The position numbers and the translations under genes are program-made. From the NCBI RefSeq assembly GCF_000384655.1, contig NZ_ARQI01000122.1, positions 1-64,000 on the forward strand: 64,000 bases of DNA. The letters run 5' to 3'. Under the pieces are notes generated by a model. The model saw only the letters and a list, made by a program, of their open reading frames with translations, made no database searches and was not told the DNA's origin. This DNA is from Brachyspira innocens ATCC 29796 (GTDB taxonomy: Bacteria > Spirochaetota > Brachyspiria > Brachyspirales > Brachyspiraceae). Below, in pieces: positions 59,242-64,000 of this stretch (positions within the stretch are counted from its first letter, which is position 1; each line of letters begins with the position of its first letter).

Positions 59242-60387
59242 ATGGAATTTAATTTGTCTAAAACACATGAACTTTTCAGACAAATGATCAGAGAATTTGC
59301 TGAAAAAGAGGTAAAACCTTTAGCTGCAGAAGTTGACGAGGAAGAAAGATTCCCTGTTGAAACTGTAAAAAAAATGGCTGAAATAGGACTTATGGGTATA
59401 CCTATTCCTAAAGAATACGGCGGAGCTGGCGGAGACAATTTAATGTATGCTATGGCTGTTGAAGAATTATCAAGAGTTTGCGGTACTACTGGTGTTATCC
59501 TTTCTGCTCATACTTCTCTTGGTACTTGGCCTATATTACAATTTGGTACAGACGCTCAAAAACAAAAATATATTCCTAAACTAGCTAGCGGAGAATGGCT
59601 CGGTGCTTTCGGGCTTACAGAACCAAATGCTGGTACTGATGCAGCAGGTCAGCAAACTACTGCTGTATTAGATGAAGCTACTCAAGAATGGGTTCTTAAT
59701 GGTTCTAAAATATTCATCACAAACTCTGGTTATGCTAATGTATATGTTATATTTGCTATGACTGATAAATCAAAAGGATTAAAAGGTATTTCTGCTTTCA
59801 TCGTAGAATCAACTGCTCCTGGATTTTCTATAGGTAAAAAAGAAAAAAAATTAGGTATCAGAGGTTCTGCTACTTGCGAATTAATATTTGAAAATGCAAG
59901 AATACCAAAAGACAACCTATTAGGAGAATTAGGCAAAGGATTTAAAATTGCTATGATGACTCTTGACGGAGGAAGAATAGGTATTGCTTCTCAGGCTTTA
60001 GGTATTGCTCAAGGTGCTCTTGATGAAACTGTAGCTTATGTAAAAGAAAGAAAACAATTCGGAAGAACTATCGCTAATTTCCAAAACACTCAATTCCAAT
60101 TAGCTAACCTCGAAGTAAAAGTAGAAGCTTCAAGACTTCTAGTTTATAAAGCTGCTTGGAGAGAAAGCAATCATCTTCCATACTCTGTAGATGCAGCAAG
60201 AGCTAAACTATTCGCTGCTGAAACTGCAATGGAAGTTACAACTAAAGCTGTTCAGCTTCATGGCGGATACGGATATACTAGAGAATATCCTGTTGAAAGA
60301 ATGATGAGAGATGCTAAGATTACAGAAATCTATGAAGGTACTTCAGAAGTTCAAAGAATGGTAATCGCTGGAAGCCTTTTAAAATAA
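59242..60387 (+). CDS. bcd: Short-chain acyl-CoA dehydrogenase (butyryl-CoA dehydrogenase)
   Basis: The FAD enzyme that reduces crotonyl-CoA to butyryl-CoA in butyrate formation (or the reverse). The 381 residues match the family: GIPIPKEYGGAGGDNLMYAM (about 51), the FAD contact GAFGLTEPNAGTDA (about 122), KEKKLGIRGSATCELIFENARIP, KQFGRTIANFQNTQF (about 270), and the terminal IYEGTSEVQRMVIA with the catalytic Glu (about 365). Good AGGAGGAT before the ATG. Followed by etfB at 36 bases and etfA, with which it can form a bifurcating complex (inference from the operon). Confidence 0.95.
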   Translation: MEFNLSKTHELFRQMIREFAEKEVKPLAAEVDEEERFPVETVKKMAEIGLMGIPIPKEYGGAGGDNLMYAMAVEELSRVCGTTGVILSAHTSLGTWPILQFGTDAQKQKYIPKLASGEWLGAFGLTEPNAGTDAAGQQTTAVLDEATQEWVLNGSKIFITNSGYANVYVIFAMTDKSKGLKGISAFIVESTAPGFSIGKKEKKLGIRGSATCELIFENARIPKDNLLGELGKGFKIAMMTLDGGRIGIASQALGIAQGALDETVAYVKERKQFGRTIANFQNTQFQLANLEVKVEASRLLVYKAAWRESNHLPYSVDAARAKLFAAETAMEVTTKAVQLHGGYGYTREYPVERMMRDAKITEIYEGTSEVQRMVIAGSLLK

Positions 60388-60423
60388 TATAATTAGTAAA
60401 TAAACATTTATGGAGGAATAGAA

Positions 60424-61209
60424 ATGAAAATAGTAGTTTGTGTAAAACAGGTGCCAGATACAACTGAAATTAGATTAGACCCTGTTAAAGGTACATTAAT
60501 AAGAGATGGTGTTCCTAGTATAATGAACCCTGATGATAAAAGCGGATTAGAAGAAGCTTTAAAATTAAAAGATAAATACGGTGCTCATGTTACAGTAATA
60601 ACAATGGGACCTCCTCAAGCTGAAGCTATATTAAGAGAAGCTTTTGCTATGGGAGCTGACAGAGCTATTCTTATAACTGATAGAAAATTCGGAGGTGCTG
60701 ATACTCTAGCTACTTCTAATACTTTAGCTGCAGCTTTAAGAACTTTAGAATATGATCTTATTATCTCTGGAAGACAAGCTATAGACGGTGATACTGCTCA
60801 AGTTGGTCCGCAAACAGCTGAACACTTACAAATACCTCAAATTTCTTATGCTAAAGAAATTCAGTATAATGAAGCTGATAAATCATTAACTGTAAAAAGA
60901 GTAATAGAAGACGGATACTATCTATTAAATGTTCAATTACCTGCTCTAGTAACAGTATTATCAGAAGCTAACAGCCCTAGATACATGAGAGTTAAAGGAA
61001 TAGTGGAAGCATATGATAAAGAAGTTGAAATATGGACATCAGAAACTATTAAAATAGACCCTTCATTGATAGGTCTTACTGGTTCTCCTACTAAAGTAAA
61101 AAAAGCATTTACTAAAGGAGCTAAACAAGCTGGTAAAGTATTTGAAGTTGATACTAAAGAAGCTGTTAATATCATAATTGAAAAATTAAAAGAAAAATTT
61201 GTTATCTAA
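60424..61209 (+). CDS. etfB: Electron transfer flavoprotein subunit beta
   Basis: Small subunit of EtfAB, carrying electrons to or from acyl-CoA dehydrogenase. It has 261 residues. Signatures: KIVVCVKQVPDTTEIRLDP (2-20), VTVITMGPPQAEAILREAFAMGADRAILI (about 59), SGRQAIDGDTAQVGPQTAE (about 118-136) and VTVLSEANSPRYMRVKG (about 175). GGAGGAAT precedes the ATG. Part of bcd-etfB-etfA. Confidence 0.97.
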   Translation: MKIVVCVKQVPDTTEIRLDPVKGTLIRDGVPSIMNPDDKSGLEEALKLKDKYGAHVTVITMGPPQAEAILREAFAMGADRAILITDRKFGGADTLATSNTLAAALRTLEYDLIISGRQAIDGDTAQVGPQTAEHLQIPQISYAKEIQYNEADKSLTVKRVIEDGYYLLNVQLPALVTVLSEANSPRYMRVKGIVEAYDKEVEIWTSETIKIDPSLIGLTGSPTKVKKAFTKGAKQAGKVFEVDTKEAVNIIIEKLKEKFVI

Positions 61210-61241
61210 TAACAAATAACCTTAAATAAAGGAGATGAATA

Positions 61242-62261
61242 ATGAATTTAAGTGATTATAAAGGAATATTAGTATTTGCTGAACAAAGAGATGGTGTACT
61301 TCAAAACGTAGGTTTAGAATTAATCGGAGAAGCAAAAAAACTCGCAGCTCAATTAAAAACACCTGTAACAGCTGTTTTAATGGGACATAATATACAAAAT
61401 TTAGCTCAAACTTTAATAGAATATGGTGCTGATATAGTATTAGTAGTAGATAATGAACATCTAAAACTATATGATACTGAAGCATATGCCCAAGTATTTA
61501 AAGCAGTAATAGATGCGAAAAAACCTGAAATCGTACTATTAGGTGCAACTACTTTAGGAAGAGATTTAGCTCCTAGAGTATCTTCAAGAATGAATACTGG
61601 ACTTACAGCAGACTGTACAAAATTAGACATAGACGAAGCTACAAATGTTTTCGGTATGACTAGACCTGCATTCGGCGGTAACTTAATGGCTACAATCGTA
61701 TGTCCAGATCATAGACCTCAAATGGCTACTGTAAGACCTGGTGTTATGCAGAAAATGCCTAGAGAAGAAGGAAGAAAAGGTGAAATTGAAGTATTCCCTG
61801 TAAATATAGATACTTCTAAAATGAAAGTAAAAATCCTAGATATAGTAAAAGAAACTTCTAAAAAAGTTGACATTACAGAAGCTAAAATATTAGTATCTGG
61901 AGGAAGAGGCGTAGGTTCTAAAGAAAACTTCAAAAACCTTGAGGCTGTAGCTTCAAAAATAGGAGCAACAGTTTCTGGTTCAAGAGCAGCAGTAGACGCT
62001 GGATTTATAGAACAAGCAAGACAAGTTGGACAAACTGGTAAAACTGTAAGACCAAATATATATTTCGCTTGCGGTATATCTGGTGCTATTCAGCACATGG
62101 CTGGTATGGAAGAATCAGAATACATTATTGCTATAAACAAAGATAAAGACGCTCCAATGTTTGGCATTGCTGATTTAGGTATAGTAGGAGATGTAAACAA
62201 AGTACTTCCTCTATTAGCTGAAGAATTAGCAAAAGCAATAGAAGCTAAAAAAGCTAAGTAA
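61242..62261 (+). CDS. etfA: Electron transfer flavoprotein subunit alpha
   Basis: Large Etf subunit, 339 residues. The N-terminal part LVFAEQRDG is of the EtfA type, and the C-terminal FAD-binding region has SGGRGVGSKENF (about 214), SRAAVDAGF, GQTGKTVRPNIYFACGISGAIQHMAGM (about 265-291) and INKDKDAPMFGIADLGIVGD. AGGAGATG precedes the ATG. It pairs with EtfB and Bcd. Confidence 0.97.
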   Translation: MNLSDYKGILVFAEQRDGVLQNVGLELIGEAKKLAAQLKTPVTAVLMGHNIQNLAQTLIEYGADIVLVVDNEHLKLYDTEAYAQVFKAVIDAKKPEIVLLGATTLGRDLAPRVSSRMNTGLTADCTKLDIDEATNVFGMTRPAFGGNLMATIVCPDHRPQMATVRPGVMQKMPREEGRKGEIEVFPVNIDTSKMKVKILDIVKETSKKVDITEAKILVSGGRGVGSKENFKNLEAVASKIGATVSGSRAAVDAGFIEQARQVGQTGKTVRPNIYFACGISGAIQHMAGMEESEYIIAINKDKDAPMFGIADLGIVGDVNKVLPLLAEELAKAIEAKKAK

Positions 62262-62293
62262 TAAAATTATTTAGAAATATTTTTTAATAAACA

Positions 62294-62340
62294 AGAGCAG
62301 GTACTGAAAATAAAATTTCTATACCTGCTCTATTTTTATT
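62294..62340 (+). terminator. Terminator of the bcd-etfBA operon
   Basis: AGAGCAGGTA (62294-62303) and TACCTGCTCT (62322-62331) are perfect complements followed by ATTTTTATT, 32 bases after the etfA stop codon. Confidence 0.88.
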
Positions 62341-62479
62341 TAAATAAAAATATTATTAAAAACTATACTACGCTTCCATAATCGACTTCTTTTTTTATCA
62401 TCTAATTAAATCATTATTTGTATACGATAATATATAACAAATATACAATAAAATTTAAATAACAATTAAGGAATAATTT

Positions 62480-63010
62480 ATGAATAAATACGAGCATATA
62501 TCAAAGATACTTATCTCAGAAGAAGATATAAATAATAAAGTTAAAGAATTAGCAGAAGAAATCTCTAATGATCTTAAAGATAAAGAAAATATACCCTGCA
62601 TTATAGGACTTCTTAAAGGCTCATTTATGTTTATTGCAGACCTCACAAGATATATTGATGTGCCTGTAGAAATTGATTTTATGATAGTATCAAGCTATGG
62701 AAACAATAAAATAGGTTCTGAAATTAAAATACTAAAAGATGTTGATGTACCTCTTACTGGAAGAGATGTAATAATAGTAGAAGATATTATTGACACAGGC
62801 TGTACTTTAGAAAAAATATGCGAAGTATTAAAAACTAGAAATCCAGCCTCTCTTAAAATATGCACACTTCTAAACAAGCCTTCAAGAAGAAAAGTTGATA
62901 TAAAAATAGACTATAATGGTTTTGATATAGAAGATGAGTTTGTAGTAGGCTACGGAATTGACTATGCTCAGAAATATAGAAACCTTCCTTATATCGGTGT
63001 TGTTGAATAA
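62480..63010 (+). CDS. hpt: Hypoxanthine phosphoribosyltransferase
   Basis: Purine salvage: joins hypoxanthine or guanine to PRPP to give IMP or GMP. The length of 176 residues is normal. Visible are ILISEEDINNKVKELAEEI (about 8-26), IGLLKGSFMFIADLTRYI (about 42), SSYGN, the PRPP-binding VIIVEDIIDTGCTL (about 95-108) and DEFVVGYGIDYAQKYRNLPYIG near the C-terminus. Single gene. Confidence 0.95.
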   Translation: MNKYEHISKILISEEDINNKVKELAEEISNDLKDKENIPCIIGLLKGSFMFIADLTRYIDVPVEIDFMIVSSYGNNKIGSEIKILKDVDVPLTGRDVIIVEDIIDTGCTLEKICEVLKTRNPASLKICTLLNKPSRRKVDIKIDYNGFDIEDEFVVGYGIDYAQKYRNLPYIGVVE

Positions 63011-63353
63011 ATAAACAATTATAACTCTACGCACGCAGAATAAACTTTTTATAAAAAATAGATTTAAACATTCTAATCTCACAATATGAAAATACAAAAT
63101 TATACGTGCGTAAAATAAAATTCAAAATTTAAAAGGCGCTTGGGTGGGCTTTAAAATATAAAAATTACATATTTAATCTAAATAATATATACAAATAAAA
63201 AAGAAGTAAACAAGTCTTAAAGGGCGGGGATGTAAATAAAGTTAAAAATAGAACTAATTTAAATAAAATTATAAAAAATAAAATCCTTGTATAATAAATA
63301 AAAAAAATATATACTATAATCCTTATTTATATATTTTTGGGTTGGAAATATAA
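63011..63353. repeat. Intergenic region with inverted ACGCACG/CGTGCGT and GC-rich islets
   Basis: 343 bases without coding potential. ACGCACG (63029-63035) and CGTGCGT (63105-63111) are complementary and frame a 69-base interval. Two GC-rich islets, AAAGGCGCTTGGGTGGGCTTT (near 63131-63151) and AAAGGGCGGGGATGTAAA (about 63220-63237), stand out from A/T-only surroundings. They may be remnants of a dispersed repeat or an RNA; not identified. Confidence 0.45.
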
Positions 63354-64000
63354 ATGAACAAAAAAAATATAGTAATAATTGGGGCTGGAAATGCAGGAGA
63401 AACTCTTGCATATGAAATACTCACTTCTGATGATAATAATGAATATAATATATTATGCTTTTTAGATGATGATATAAATAAAAAAGAAATTAATATCAAA
63501 AATCACTCTATAAAAGTTAAAGGCAAAGTAAAAGACATAGAGAATATAATAAAAGAATACAAAAATGATAATACCAATATAGAAGAGATTATTATTGCAA
63601 TACCAACTCTCAAACAAAAAGAACTTCTTGAAATACTTGATATAATATATCCTACTGGAATAAGATATAAAATACTGCCAGGATTTTTTGAAATAATAAA
63701 AGGCAATGCCTCTATAAAAGATATAAGAAATCTTGAACCTTCAGACTTGCTCGGAAGAGAAGAGATTGGTTTTGATGAAAAAGAAATATCAGCATACTAT
63801 AAAGATAAAACAATATTAGTTACAGGAGGAGGAGGATCTATTGGAAGCGAACTTGTAAGACAGTTAATTACACTTCCTGTAAAAAAAGTTATGGCTTTGG
63901 ATAATTCTGAAAGTGCTGTTCATAATCTTATAATGTCTTTAAATGATAGAAACAATGAAAAACATAAACACAAATTTATGTATATAATATCAAATGTACG
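63354..64000 (+). CDS. CapD/FlaA1-like nucleotide-sugar 4,6-dehydratase (5' part)
   Basis: The first 215 codons of a polysaccharide-biosynthesis protein running off the window. It starts MNKKNIVIIGAGNAGETLAYE, a first Rossmann-like domain (about 4-130, CoA-binding-like) of the type found before the dehydratase in WbpM/CapD-family proteins. The catalytic domain begins with ILVTGGGGSIGSELVRQL (about 155), the NAD-binding motif of UDP-GlcNAc 4,6-dehydratases. The membrane-spanning N-terminus of full-length WbpM is absent, so this is the soluble or short form. Probably surface glycan synthesis. Confidence 0.85.
   Translation, partial: MNKKNIVIIGAGNAGETLAYEILTSDDNNEYNILCFLDDDINKKEINIKNHSIKVKGKVKDIENIIKEYKNDNTNIEEIIIAIPTLKQKELLEILDIIYPTGIRYKILPGFFEIIKGNASIKDIRNLEPSDLLGREEIGFDEKEISAYYKDKTILVTGGGGSIGSELVRQLITLPVKKVMALDNSESAVHNLIMSLNDRNNEKHKHKFMYIISNV

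Noticed and set aside
59068-59283. Minus-strand open frame overlapping the start of bcd
   Set aside because: Composed of runs typical of AT-rich spacer, no ribosome-binding site, and it overlaps the well-supported bcd start.

Overview
The window looks like chromosomal DNA of an anaerobic intestinal spirochaete, most probably Brachyspira (species not determinable by eye). The base composition is very AT-rich (mostly A/T third codon positions, intergenic DNA often above 80 % A+T). The V-type ATPase operon has the spirochaete order E - DUF2764 - A - B - D - I - K. Flagellar fliK/flgD, a methyl-accepting chemotaxis protein, rubrerythrin and a butyryl-CoA dehydrogenase/Etf set fit a motile, butyrate-forming anaerobe. 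Most genes are short operons ended by clear intrinsic terminators.

Layout. 1-2.6 kb: pgk and gap (minus strand). 2.8-4.6 kb: a DUF4132 protein and the eroded 3' end of an Rpn-type nuclease/transposase gene. 4.7-7.2 kb: fliK-flgD. 7.5-11.5 kb: a lipoprotein, a dicarboxylate/amino-acid symporter, an M23 endopeptidase and ruvB. 11.8-15.6 kb: an AXE1-type esterase and two tandem paralogous MFS transporters. 15.7-21.8 kb: a rubrerythrin - glpF - glpK - glycerol-3-phosphate dehydrogenase-like - NAD(P)/FAD oxidoreductase - DUF1667 operon, which together import, phosphorylate and oxidise glycerol. 22-28 kb: an AraJ-like MFS protein, a small TPR protein, an SGNH esterase, a frameshifted aldo/keto reductase, ftsQ and metG. 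28.2-29.3 kb: a glycosyltransferase bracketed by a 26-bp direct repeat. 29.6-40.4 kb: a chemoreceptor, a metallo-beta-lactamase-fold protein, xth, a STAS protein, YggT, a TPR/Sel1 protein, DUF1858, DUF3108, dnaX, DUF1349 and an unknown protein. 51-58.6 kb: the V-ATPase operon. 59.2-62.3 kb: bcd-etfB-etfA. Then hpt and the 5' part of a CapD/FlaA1-like nucleotide-sugar dehydratase running off the right edge.

The accessory island is 40.6-51.0 kb. It is a single minus-strand cassette: three dynamin-like GTPases, a tail-anchored protein, a 58-residue protein, a 1042-residue HerA/VirB4-like ATPase with an embedded glycine-zipper hydrophobic region, a short protein ending in a restriction-endonuclease-fold toxin domain, and a small probable immunity protein. 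Several genes are joined by ATGA or TAATG overlaps. The cassette lies exactly between two copies of a 38-bp terminator hairpin (37 of 38 bases identical) placed 10,370 bp apart; one copy is the terminator of the V-ATPase operon. This suggests a mobile or swappable unit inserted at the 3' end of atpK. I propose it as a candidate undescribed antagonism or defence system that combines membrane-remodelling GTPases, a pump-type ATPase and a nuclease effector with its antidote. The individual families are recognisable; the joint function is inference.
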